42,973 bases of DNA from an uncultured Flavobacteriaceae bacterium (GCA_937136455.1 CAKZOO010000163.1:1-42973); one strand, 5' to 3'; positions 25,994 to 31,745 are shown, counted from the first letter of the stretch. Notes: a model not told the origin generated them from the letters alone. Made by a program: numbers and translations.

Positions 25994-26012
25994 TGTAAAC
26001 TAGTGGTTGACA
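25994..26012. promoter_or_regulatory. operator copy 3 overlapping the early promoter
   Basis: TGTAAACTAGTGGTTGACA, one change from copy 2. Its right arm is the -35 box (TTGACA) of the early promoter at 26007..26035, so a bound dimer would block RNA polymerase. Confidence 0.8.
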
Positions 26013-26035
26013 GTCCTATTTATCATTCATATAAA
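26007..26035 (+). promoter_or_regulatory. early rightward sigma70 promoter
   Basis: TTGACA, 17-bp spacer, TATAAA. The predicted transcript start is at 26042, the first base of an ACTCAAACAA motif that recurs in front of later genes. The first early gene follows at 26070. This is the best-matching promoter in the window. Confidence 0.85.
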
Positions 26036-26069
26036 GGCTTTACTCAAACAACAAAACATAGGAGAAATT

Positions 26070-26243
26070 ATGTCATTTAATCGTAGACAATTTAAAATGA
26101 ACTTACTGGAAAAGATAGATAATCTATCCACTTACACAGATAAGTTAGAATTCCTTAACGCTCAATACTTACAAGCTGATACGCGAGATAAAGAGAATAT
26201 TATTATCTCAATGATTGCAAGCCTTAAAGAGTGGGGGAAATAA
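26070..26243 (+). CDS. early unknown protein
   Basis: 57 residues from the ATG at 26070, which has AGGAG 5-6 nt upstream. The open frame extends further 5', but that part lies in the promoter and is not transcribed. It reads MSFNRRQFKMNLLEKIDNLS, then YTDKLEFLNAQYLQADTRDK, and appears helical and charged. It is the first gene of the early operon and overlaps the next by TAATG. No family is recognised. First-in-line early genes are often host-takeover or anti-defence proteins; that is inference only. Confidence 0.75.
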   Translation: MSFNRRQFKMNLLEKIDNLSTYTDKLEFLNAQYLQADTRDKENIIISMIASLKEWGK

Positions 26244-26557
26244 TGAGTTATGCAAAGCCAATTTGGAACGATGTAAATAACTGTCAATACAAGTCTAGCA
26301 AGTCATACGGAAATAAAGATACAGGAGAAGTTACTATCTTTGTTGGTAGTAGTTCAAAGAATAGTCATGAACTATTAAGACATATAACAACTAGACGTTT
26401 CCATGATGAATATAAAGGGTACGAAAACGTATGTGTGTTTAAGTTCGGTGTATTTGTTAATGGCAAAGAAAAAATTATCTGTGAAAAGATATTTAAAGAT
26501 AATAAAGGTAAAGCGGGTGAGTTAATCACTAGTATTGACTACTTGGGAGATATGTAA
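26243..26557 (+). CDS. early unknown protein
   Basis: 104 residues from the ATG at 26243, preceded by GGGGGAAATA; a GTG four codons upstream overlaps the previous gene. Alternating beta strands with aromatic residues (GEVTIFVGSSSKN, NVCVFKFGVFVNGKEKIICE) suggest a small alpha/beta fold. No cysteine cluster or membrane segment is apparent. It overlaps both neighbours by one base, consistent with tight coupling in the early operon. The function is unknown. Confidence 0.75.
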   Translation: MSYAKPIWNDVNNCQYKSSKSYGNKDTGEVTIFVGSSSKNSHELLRHITTRRFHDEYKGYENVCVFKFGVFVNGKEKIICEKIFKDNKGKAGELITSIDYLGDM

Positions 26558-26634
26558 TGTTTGAGCTAGATGTGTACAATACGACTGCTATTTGTATCGT
26601 AGTTTTCTTAGTATTTGGGGTATTTTATGGATAG
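26557..26634 (+). CDS. 25-residue membrane microprotein
   Basis: The ATG overlaps the upstream stop (TAATG). It reads MFELDVYNTTA followed by the hydrophobic ICIVVFLVFGVFYG, a single membrane span, and stops inside the next gene. There is no independent ribosome site, but stop-start coupling is the rule in this operon. It is plausible rather than certain, given the short length. Confidence 0.45.
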   Translation: MFELDVYNTTAICIVVFLVFGVFYG

Positions 26635-26944
26635 TGTAATTTGTAATGGTGTACCAACAACGCTAGAGGATGCACTTAAATATGGGTTAGTAATAGATAA
26701 CCCTAATACTATCTTAACTAAGTTAGTTGCCTACCATTCTTTACTAGAAACTATGTACGAAAAAGCTTGTGAAGATAGGGACGAATATCAGTCCGATGCC
26801 CAAGGTAAAGGCGTAGAAATGGTCAATGCTAGTTTTGAAATTGGTAGAATAATAGATAAATTAGAAGATATTAAACCAGAGTTAATTGAGAATATTAAAG
26901 ACGAACTCTCTAAAATAGCGGAAACTTTAGATAAAGAAGCTTAA
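26627..26944 (+). CDS. early unknown acidic protein
   Basis: 105 residues from the ATG at 26627, with GGGG 6 nt upstream; a TTG four codons earlier lacks a site. The start (MDSVICNGVPTTLEDALKYG) is followed by a long helical region (TKLVAYHSLLETMYEKACED; IIDKLEDIKPELIENIKDEL). It is acidic and has no catalytic motif that I recognise. It is followed by a hairpin module (26955..27026) that separates it from the next gene, so it may end a subtranscript. Confidence 0.75.
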   Translation: MDSVICNGVPTTLEDALKYGLVIDNPNTILTKLVAYHSLLETMYEKACEDRDEYQSDAQGKGVEMVNASFEIGRIIDKLEDIKPELIENIKDELSKIAETLDKEA

Positions 26945-26954
26945 TTCAATTATA

Positions 26955-27026
26955 GGACTGGCTAGGCCTTTACTTGGTCAGTCCCGATAATTGCGTTAAT
27001 AACAGCGTAATGACTCAAACAAAGGA
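26955..27026 (+). other. hairpin module 1 with CTCAAACAAA leader
   Basis: The 10-bp stem GGACTGGCTA / TGGTCAGTCC (two G-U pairs) with loop GGCCTTTACT spans 26955..26984. It is followed by a weaker TTGCG..CGTAA dyad and ACTCAAACAAAGGA (27013..27026), ending in the ribosome site of the next gene. It aligns along its length with 27886..27954. Confidence 0.7.
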
Positions 27027-27032
27027 GAAGAT

Positions 27033-27878
27033 TTGTATGATTTTAAAGAAGGTATGATAGTAAAGTATCGTAATGGTGGGGCCGCCTATGTTTACACTAA
27101 AGAGTGGCTTTACCATATTGGTAACGGTCAAAGGTATAGGACTACTAACCCTGAGAAACTAGTTATTTGCGACCTATTAGGTAGTAAAATTTCAGAAGAT
27201 AAAGCCTTAAAATTCCATTTACATTGGAAGCATGGTAAGAAAAACCTTGGTTATGGTATTTCTGAAATTAGAGACCTGTATCAAAAATGGCTGAGACATA
27301 GTAACGGTGAAAAAACAGAGCGTAAAACCCATAACTTGGTTTATGACAGACCGTATGCAACTCTCGATATTTGGCCTGATACCGATACTAGACCAGAACC
27401 AAAACACATTACAGGACCACCTAGAAAGGAAACTTTTCAGCATATCTATAGTAGGCAAGCTGAAATTTACAGGGATTTGACAGATACTCACGCCGATATG
27501 TCGGACGTAATGAGATATGAAATCAATAGAGCCCAAGATCAACAAAGAAAAGAATTTTTAATTAAAGAATTAAAGGAGAAAACTATGCAAGAGACAATGA
27601 ATAGATTAAACGGATTAAAATTAGGTGAAGAGAAATTAGTAGAGCTTAGACAAGATACTTCAATGAGTACGACTGTTAGTATCTCATTAGCTTCTATCCT
27701 AGAAAACAATGAGCAAGTTAAGAAAATGGGACTAGGTAAAGAGTCTTTACTTACTTCACTAACTCTTAGAGGCGAGAATATCGAAATGGTAGTATCTGAG
27801 GGTGAAGTTGTTAGAGAAGGAAATCAAGCTCTACTTACTTCTATCAATGAGCTACTAACTAGAAATTCTGAATCGTAG
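27033..27878 (+). CDS. early unknown protein, possible dual start
   Basis: 281 residues from a TTG at 27033, favoured by AGGAG 5 nt upstream; an ATG at 27054 has no well-spaced site. N-terminal residues 5-45 look like a small beta barrel (GMIVKYRNGGAAYVYTKEWL). The middle is basic and aromatic (HWKHGKKNLGYGI), and the C-terminal third is helical. An in-frame ATG at 27585 has AAAGGAG correctly placed and would yield a separate 97-residue C-terminal protein (MQETMNRLNGLKLGEEKLVE). No family is recognised. It is flanked on both sides by related hairpin modules, so its message may be a discrete unit. Confidence 0.7.
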   Translation: MYDFKEGMIVKYRNGGAAYVYTKEWLYHIGNGQRYRTTNPEKLVICDLLGSKISEDKALKFHLHWKHGKKNLGYGISEIRDLYQKWLRHSNGEKTERKTHNLVYDRPYATLDIWPDTDTRPEPKHITGPPRKETFQHIYSRQAEIYRDLTDTHADMSDVMRYEINRAQDQQRKEFLIKELKEKTMQETMNRLNGLKLGEEKLVELRQDTSMSTTVSISLASILENNEQVKKMGLGKESLLTSLTLRGENIEMVVSEGEVVREGNQALLTSINELLTRNSES

Positions 27879-27885
27879 TATTATC

Positions 27886-27954
27886 GAGTCGGCCAGGCCC
27901 TATTGGTCGGCTCTTTTAATACTGTGATTATCACAGTTTAACTCAAACAAAGGA
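27886..27954 (+). terminator. hairpin module 2 with terminator-like stem and CTCAAACAAA leader
   Basis: The stem GAGTCGGCCA / TGGTCGGCTC (27886..27913, two G-U pairs) is followed by TTTT, so it can act as a weak terminator. Next comes a perfect 8-bp dyad ACTGTGAT-T-ATCACAGT (27921..27937), then ACTCAAACAAAGGA (27941..27954) and the next start. It is homologous to 26955..27026. Confidence 0.7.
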
Positions 27955-27960
27955 AATAAA

Positions 27961-28494
27961 ATGGCACGAGTAACAATGGCCGTAAAAGACCAAATCGTAA
28001 AAGAAGAATCTAACAAGAAATTTAACAAGCTTATTGATGCAGCTAAAAAGAAGTATATTTTAGCTATTGAAAAGCAAGCAAAGAAGGATTTTAAAGAATC
28101 GGGAATTAAAATACCTAAAAAATTGATTGATTCTGGATACATTAGAACTACTACGGGGATATATCTAAAATATAAGGGGAGTAGTGATTATGGTTACGAA
28201 AGTGTATACAACCCACAACCTGTAAAAGCTAATTCTAGTGGAATTGAAATAACAATGACCGAAGAGTTAATAAAACTAAAGAAAGCTCTAAAGAAATTAC
28301 ACTCTGAAAAATCTAAGTTTCAAGAAGAACTAAGGCAAGTACTTAACTCATACACTACTGATAAGAAATTACTAGCCGCTGTACCAGAGCTTCAATCATA
28401 TTTTATGGGTGGTGTTATGGTAACAACACTAGTACCTGTAGAAACTGTCAATAAAGTACGTGAATCTTTAAAAGCTAATAAAAAGAGTAAATAA
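27961..28494 (+). CDS. Nmad5-like early protein
   Basis: 177 residues, ATG at 27961 after AAAGGAAATAAA. The N-terminal half is a basic helix (KDQIVKEESNKKFNKLIDAA, KKKYILAIEKQAKKDF). The C-terminal half (LRQVLNSYTTDKKLLAAVPE, then LVPVETVNKVRESL) matches the T-[TV]-[KD]-x-LL-x-x-[WV]-PE pattern I associate with the putative nucleotide-modification-associated domain 5. That family is predicted from gene neighbourhoods and its biochemistry is unproven. The aromatic W usually present is V here. It overlaps the next gene by TAATG. Confidence 0.45.
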   Translation: MARVTMAVKDQIVKEESNKKFNKLIDAAKKKYILAIEKQAKKDFKESGIKIPKKLIDSGYIRTTTGIYLKYKGSSDYGYESVYNPQPVKANSSGIEITMTEELIKLKKALKKLHSEKSKFQEELRQVLNSYTTDKKLLAAVPELQSYFMGGVMVTTLVPVETVNKVRESLKANKKSK

Positions 28495-28760
28495 TGAAAG
28501 TAGGAGATACCGTAAAATTAAAACGTGGTAAGACTCTATTTATCGTTACTGGAGTCAATGGGAAGAAAATAACTATTATGTCGATTAATAAACCACATCG
28601 ACAAGATAGGTTAGAGACTTCTTTAGAACTAGTAGAAAAAGGTGATAATAAAGAGCTTATCGAGAAATTAAAGCAAGAAGTGGTTTTAAAACAAAGAGAA
28701 GGTGCGAAATTTGGTCTAAGTAATATTAATGACCCTGTAAGCACCTCTACTTTCTGTTAA
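28494..28760 (+). CDS. small SH3/KOW-like early protein
   Basis: 88 residues, with an ATG overlapping the upstream stop. It opens MKVGDTVKLKRGKTLFIVTG, then VNGKKITIMSINKPHR, the alternating pattern of a small beta barrel like KOW/SH3 modules. A helix follows (NKELIEKLKQEVVLKQREGA). No catalytic residues or cysteines beyond the last position are visible. A nucleic-acid or protein adaptor role is plausible but not shown. Confidence 0.65.
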   Translation: MKVGDTVKLKRGKTLFIVTGVNGKKITIMSINKPHRQDRLETSLELVEKGDNKELIEKLKQEVVLKQREGAKFGLSNINDPVSTSTFC

Positions 28761-28771
28761 AAAGGGAAATT

Positions 28772-29002
28772 ATGAACGAAAAATACTTAAAACAATATTT
28801 TAAAGAAGGTGAGATTTGCCCTTTCTGTGGTTTAGCGGATATAGAAAGTCTAGATCAACCAAATATAGACGGAAATAGTGTTATTCTCAATGTAAATTGC
28901 TCATCAGAGAAATGCGGTAAAGAGTGGAGAGAATACTACACTTTAAGCAAGATAGACTATAAAGAAGAAAAAATAACTACTGTATTAAAAGGGCAAGTAT
29001 GA
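28772..29002 (+). CDS. zinc-ribbon early protein
   Basis: 76 residues, with AGGGAAATT before the ATG at 28772. The motif ICPFCG near residue 17 and a second NCSSEKCGKEWREYYTL near 45 form a C-x2-C ... C-x4-C zinc ribbon, the arrangement seen in small phage DNA-associated proteins. The remainder is helical and acidic. It ends ATGA-overlapping the HTH gene, so the two may act together, for example as a regulator and partner; that is inference. Confidence 0.7.
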   Translation: MNEKYLKQYFKEGEICPFCGLADIESLDQPNIDGNSVILNVNCSSEKCGKEWREYYTLSKIDYKEEKITTVLKGQV

Positions 29003-29367
29003 CGGACAATAATGCAGAATTAAATTCTCTAGGTCGTGAAGATACAACTAGGAATAGGAAACTATCATTCTCTAAATGGATTGATAGGTACGATGTAAAC
29101 CTATCAGCATTAGCGGATTGGTTAGATATATCCAGAACTGCTCTTTACAATATCAAATCTGGTAGAAGTGGGGCCACACTCGCTACTGCTTTACAGGTTT
29201 ATTATAAAAGTGGTGGCCTGGTAGATATGTTCTCGATGCTTAAAGGTGATCTAGGTAAAGAACTTAAAGAAGATCTTAGAGAAGAAATACGACTAACACA
29301 CTCTCAAACGAGGGCAAAAATACACAAGAAAAATCGTCAAAGACGATACTCATTGCGAAAACTATAG
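28999..29367 (+). CDS. helix-turn-helix DNA-binding protein, repressor candidate
   Basis: 122 residues; the start overlaps the upstream stop as ATGA. Residues about 25-70 (WIDRYDVNLSALADWLDISR, then TALYNIKSGRSGATLATALQ) form an XRE/Cro-like helix-turn-helix with S-x-x-AL-x-x-WLDISRTALYNIKSGR as the recognition unit. The C-terminus is basic. It is the best candidate to bind the three 19-bp dyad operators at 25622-26012, one of which overlaps the early promoter that drives this gene, giving autorepression. No cleavage or inducer domain is seen. Confidence 0.7.
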   Translation: MTDNNAELNSLGREDTTRNRKLSFSKWIDRYDVNLSALADWLDISRTALYNIKSGRSGATLATALQVYYKSGGLVDMFSMLKGDLGKELKEDLREEIRLTHSQTRAKIHKKNRQRRYSLRKL

Positions 29368-29375
29368 GAGGAATT

Positions 29376-29792
29376 ATGCAAGTAGAGAACACAAAATGGA
29401 GAATTTACAGTAATAAGAGGGACGATAATTTATTAATTACTGATACACCTACAACTAATCCTTTTTGGCAGTCACTTAGTAGAGTTAAGTACGATAATTC
29501 AGTTATTATTTACTACCCAAAAGATGAAAAGTTTACACCTATTGTATTGAGAAAGAGAAAAATATCTATTGAGAATGACTATTCTCCTAGAGAATTCTAT
29601 AGAGATTTATGTAAAGTGCTTGATTTAGAAGTAGGTAATCACACAGGAGTTAGCACTTATTACAGTTGTTTTAGAGAAACTAAAACTAGGTATAGTTGGG
29701 GTTGTAGAGACTTTAGAAGGTATCAACTCCTTACTATTAAGAGAGAAATGGAAGCTTTCTACCCACCTGAGAAACTAGGTATTAAGAAATGA
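29376..29792 (+). CDS. early unknown protein
   Basis: 138 residues, with a strong AGGAGG before the ATG at 29376. It is mixed alpha/beta with many aromatics and charges (NPFWQSLSRVKYDNSVIIYY; TYYSCFRETKTRYSWGCRDF). The C-terminus is IKREMEAFYPPEKLGIKK. No motif I can name. The strong ribosome site suggests good expression. It overlaps the next gene by ATGA. Conserved but uncharacterised early gene is the fair description. Confidence 0.7.
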   Translation: MQVENTKWRIYSNKRDDNLLITDTPTTNPFWQSLSRVKYDNSVIIYYPKDEKFTPIVLRKRKISIENDYSPREFYRDLCKVLDLEVGNHTGVSTYYSCFRETKTRYSWGCRDFRRYQLLTIKREMEAFYPPEKLGIKK

Positions 29793-30058
29793 TTAAGATA
29801 ATTCCACACCTTGAAAGAGAATTAAACGGGGGAGTTCAGAAAATCTATAAATTCGATAATGGATACGGGGCTTCTGTTGTTCAACATGACTTTAGTTATG
29901 GTCGTAATAGCGATCAATGGGAACTCGCTGTTATTAAGTTTAAAGAAGACGACGATTGGGTGCTAGATTACGACACACCAATAACCGATGATGTAATTGG
30001 TTACTTAGAAAAGGAAGAAGTAGAAGAGTTACTAGAGAGAATAAGGGATTTAGAATGA
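29789..30058 (+). CDS. conserved phage protein of unknown function
   Basis: 89 residues. It contains the pattern NGYGASVVQHDFSYGR, WELAVIKF, and YDTPITDDVIGYLEKEEVEE, which I recognise as a widespread small phage protein with the conserved DTPIT-x-DVIGYL core. Its function is not established. It is acidic with a C-terminal helix. It is coupled on both sides by 4-nt ATGA overlaps. Confidence 0.75.
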   Translation: MIKIIPHLERELNGGVQKIYKFDNGYGASVVQHDFSYGRNSDQWELAVIKFKEDDDWVLDYDTPITDDVIGYLEKEEVEELLERIRDLE

Positions 30059-30234
30059 AGTACGAAGTCGATATCAATATCAAGTCAGATGACTTAGATA
30101 CTCTCCAGAAGATACTAGATATCTTAAACGGTAATTCTTTTATAGAAGTAAAGGAGAGCGTGATTTATGATTGTGAAGAACATGGCGGCTTAAGTAATGA
30201 TGAATTAAAAGAAGCTGATTTTATAGGGAGTTAA
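30055..30234 (+). CDS. 59-residue early protein
   Basis: The ATG at 30055 overlaps the upstream stop as ATGA, followed by a frame ending at 30234. It opens MKYEVDINIKSDDLDTLQKI, then LDILNGNSFIEVKES, and ends LKEADFIGS. It is small, acidic, strand-helix in pattern. It is supported by tight coupling on both sides rather than by family recognition. Confidence 0.6.
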   Translation: MKYEVDINIKSDDLDTLQKILDILNGNSFIEVKESVIYDCEEHGGLSNDELKEADFIGS

Positions 30235-30235
30235 T

Positions 30236-30379
30236 ATGACGTTTTTTGATCTATACTTAATACTACTAAAAGGCTGCGGAGTTGTTGCCGCAGTCTTAAT
30301 TACTTTAGGTGCTATCTTTGCAATCGGTATGACTATTTATGGTAGTTTTAAAAGTTGGATAGATAGTAATTGGCCTTAA
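30236..30379 (+). CDS. 47-residue membrane protein
   Basis: The ATG at 30236 has GGGAG 5 nt upstream. Residues 10-35 (LLKGCGVVAAVLITLGAIFA, then IGMTIYG) form one membrane span; the C-terminus is FKSWIDSNWP. It is the last gene of the early operon; its TAA overlaps the stop of the convergent terS gene. It may be a small inner-membrane effector; no family is known to me. Confidence 0.65.
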   Translation: MTFFDLYLILLKGCGVVAAVLITLGAIFAIGMTIYGSFKSWIDSNWP

Positions 30380-30837
30380 AGTAAGTCCTCTTCATTCTCA
30401 ATAACTACTGCCTCGACTTCGATCGGGGCATTTTTTTCTAATTGTGGTACTTTATCAGGTACTCCAGTATCAATCATAAAGACTACATTCCCTTCATTCT
30501 CAACAACTTGCTTATCTTTATATTCATCAGGGTGTAAATTCTTCATCATAAAGGTAGTAGTCGCACTATTCCCTTTACTATCTCCTGTGGCCTGGTCAAT
30601 AGCGATATCTTCCCACCTACCCATATTTACAGATTTTGCTATCTCAATAGCTTCCTTAAACTCTGGGTGTTCTTCCTCCCATTTCTTTAGGGTACTAGGA
30701 GTCACACCAATAGAACCTGCAAAACTAGCAAAGGACCTACCACTTGCCATGTGTTGTACTAACTTATGTCCGAACTCTTTGCGGTACGAACCTCTGTAAA
30801 TTTCTACTGAATCTTTATAAATTATATCGTTTGACAT
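30376..30837 (-). CDS. terS: terminase small subunit
   Basis: 153 residues, with GAGG 6 nt before the ATG at 30837. The N-terminal helix-turn-helix (SGRSFASFAGSIGVTPSTLK, KWEEEHPEFKEAIEIAK) is followed by DIAIDQATGDSKGNSATTTF and MMKNLHPDEYKDKQ. This is the standard pattern of small terminase subunits that recognise the packaging site. The C-terminus is the acidic ENEEDLL tail shared with other proteins here. It is convergent and stop-overlapping with the early operon, and unusually distant from terL. A perfect 26-bp palindrome lies just upstream. Confidence 0.85.
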   Translation of the reverse strand: MSNDIIYKDSVEIYRGSYRKEFGHKLVQHMASGRSFASFAGSIGVTPSTLKKWEEEHPEFKEAIEIAKSVNMGRWEDIAIDQATGDSKGNSATTTFMMKNLHPDEYKDKQVVENEGNVVFMIDTGVPDKVPQLEKNAPIEVEAVVIENEEDLL

Positions 30838-30849
30838 TCTCTACCTCAA

Positions 30850-30875
30850 TTTATAATGTGCATGCACATTATAAA
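30850..30875. promoter_or_regulatory. perfect 26-bp palindrome before terS
   Basis: The half-arm TTTATAATGTGCA is followed by its exact reverse complement. It includes the stop codon of the nuclease gene and ends 13 nt before the terS start. TATAATGT is shared with the 25282/31697 repeats. It may be an operator, packaging site, RNA hairpin or cruciform. Confidence 0.8.
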
Positions 30876-31306
30876 CAACTCGCATCTTCTTCAAGTTGTT
30901 TTTTCTCTATAAATTTCTCTCTAAATTCCTTTAAAGGAGCTGTATTCTTCTCGTCTACATACCCTAAAGCATATTGTAACACATCTATAAAGTTCTGAAA
31001 TTCCATAGTTACTAGGATAGGTTTATTGTTCTTTTTATGAACTACCGTGGGGATATATCCGTCTTTCTTAGCGTCAGCTTGGGATTGCTCCATAGCATTG
31101 TAGATATTCAATGATTCTACTGCTTTACACTCGAAATTGAAGGGTACTTCAGTCGTTAAATCGTAGTCAAACATACCATTAAATTGTACTGATCTACGAG
31201 ACTCGATACCCCTATCTGTTAACATATTAGCCACCTTACGCTCAAAGGTTTTACCCTTTAATCTCGCTGACTTACCTCTCTGTGATGCTGTCTTTTCTTT
31301 CTTCAT
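30869..31306 (-). CDS. PD-(D/E)XK nuclease, Holliday-junction-resolvase-like
   Basis: 145 residues from the ATG at 31306. No ribosome site is seen, and the promoter upstream places transcription at the A of the start codon. Motifs: SARLKGKTFERKVANML with E22, FNGMFDYDL with D47/D49, FECKAVES with E59 and K61, then MEQSQADA and PILVTMEFQNF. This arrangement fits the PD-(D/E)XK fold of small phage and archaeal resolvases and related endonucleases. It precedes terS in the same short leftward operon, so it may resolve replicative branches before packaging or act in end processing. Confidence 0.7.
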   Translation of the reverse strand: MKKEKTASQRGKSARLKGKTFERKVANMLTDRGIESRRSVQFNGMFDYDLTTEVPFNFECKAVESLNIYNAMEQSQADAKKDGYIPTVVHKKNNKPILVTMEFQNFIDVLQYALGYVDEKNTAPLKEFREKFIEKKQLEEDASCL

Positions 31307-31312
31307 GTAATT

Positions 31313-31341
31313 AATATATACTACTTGCTAATAAGGTGCAA
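31313..31341 (-). promoter_or_regulatory. leftward promoter for the nuclease-terS message
   Basis: On the minus strand, TTGCAC (31341..31336), 17 bp, TATATT (31318..31313), then six bases and the ATG. It is the same geometry as 25174..25202, predicting a leaderless transcript. Confidence 0.6.
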
Positions 31342-31423
31342 ACGTACTATATTTGATCTGTTGGCAAGTTCATCCTGTCAACTTCAAGAAATTTTCCTAT
31401 AGTTTCTTGTTTTGTTTGAGAGC

Positions 31424-31451
31424 AAAGTCCCTGTTTTTACAGGGATTTTTT
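31424..31451 (+). terminator. rho-independent terminator of the early rightward transcript
   Basis: TCCCTG / CAGGGA stem (extendable by G-U/A-T pairs) around TTTTTA, followed by TTTTTT on the plus strand. The minus strand has no U-tract. Any rightward early RNA would pass antisense through terS and the nuclease gene before stopping here. Confidence 0.85.
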
Positions 31452-31456
31452 ATTTC

Positions 31457-31485
31457 TTGACGTATCGTTCATCTATTCCTATATT
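31457..31485 (+). promoter_or_regulatory. rightward promoter for the replication arm
   Basis: TTGACG, 17 bp, TATATT. The predicted start is A31492, which is exactly the first base of a 16-bp stem that closes a 190-nt leader RNA. It lies 6 nt after the U-tract of the preceding terminator. Confidence 0.75.
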
Positions 31486-31491
31486 ATTTAC

Positions 31492-31681
31492 ACTCTTAGA
31501 ACAAAACAACAACACAGAAGACTTTATGGGAAATCTATTTTTTAATTCATTTACTAACCACTATCTACCTTTCGTGCATGTAAGGTCAGATATCAATTTA
31601 AGCAAATGTATTCTTAAGTTTATTCCAGATATAACACTTCCTATATCTATCCTTTGTAATGTAAAGTTTTGTTCTAAGAGT
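31492..31681 (+). ncRNA. candidate structured leader RNA
   Basis: The 5' end ACTCTTAGAACAAAAC pairs perfectly over 16 bp with 31666..31681. Three hairpins lie inside: ACCTT/AAGGT (31567..31586), AATTTAAG/CTTAAGTT with one G-U (31595..31620), and AGATATA/TATATCT (31627..31648). The 3' arm can instead fold with TTTAGACTTAG downstream (TCTAA/TTAGA), so two exclusive states are possible. No terminator follows, so it may be the 5' leader of the helicase message. A 73-residue frame through the same DNA lacks a good ribosome site. Confidence 0.5.
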
Positions 31682-31696
31682 TTAGACTTAGTAAAA

Positions 31697-31745
31697 ATGA
31701 CGCAAGACTATACATTGTATAATGTAATTTGCTATTTCAGAATTT
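31697..31745 (+). repeat. copy 2 of the ~50-bp direct repeat
   Basis: It matches 25282..25330; about 31 nt are identical, including the dyad around TATAAT, and the remainder differs at about five positions. It lies between the structured leader and the helicase gene. Confidence 0.85.

Larger units (their letters stand above)
25203..26006. other. non-coding control region, origin candidate
   Basis: This is about 0.8 kb with no supported gene, between divergent operons. It contains one copy of a ~50-bp repeat (25282), a small hairpin (GATACT ... AGTATC, 25350..25368), a longer RNA-like hairpin (25390..25427), three TATCAATA motifs, a C-rich block (25571..25619), two of three operators, and A/T-rich DNA near 25920-25990. 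The density of dyads, repeats and strand-asymmetric tracts is typical of a replication origin plus control region. That role is inference. Confidence 0.6.

Noticed and set aside
27921..27937. CRP-like site (TGTGA ... TCACA) before 27961
   Set aside because: The arms are separated by 3 bp instead of 6, and the position between a terminator-like stem and a ribosome site fits an RNA hairpin better.
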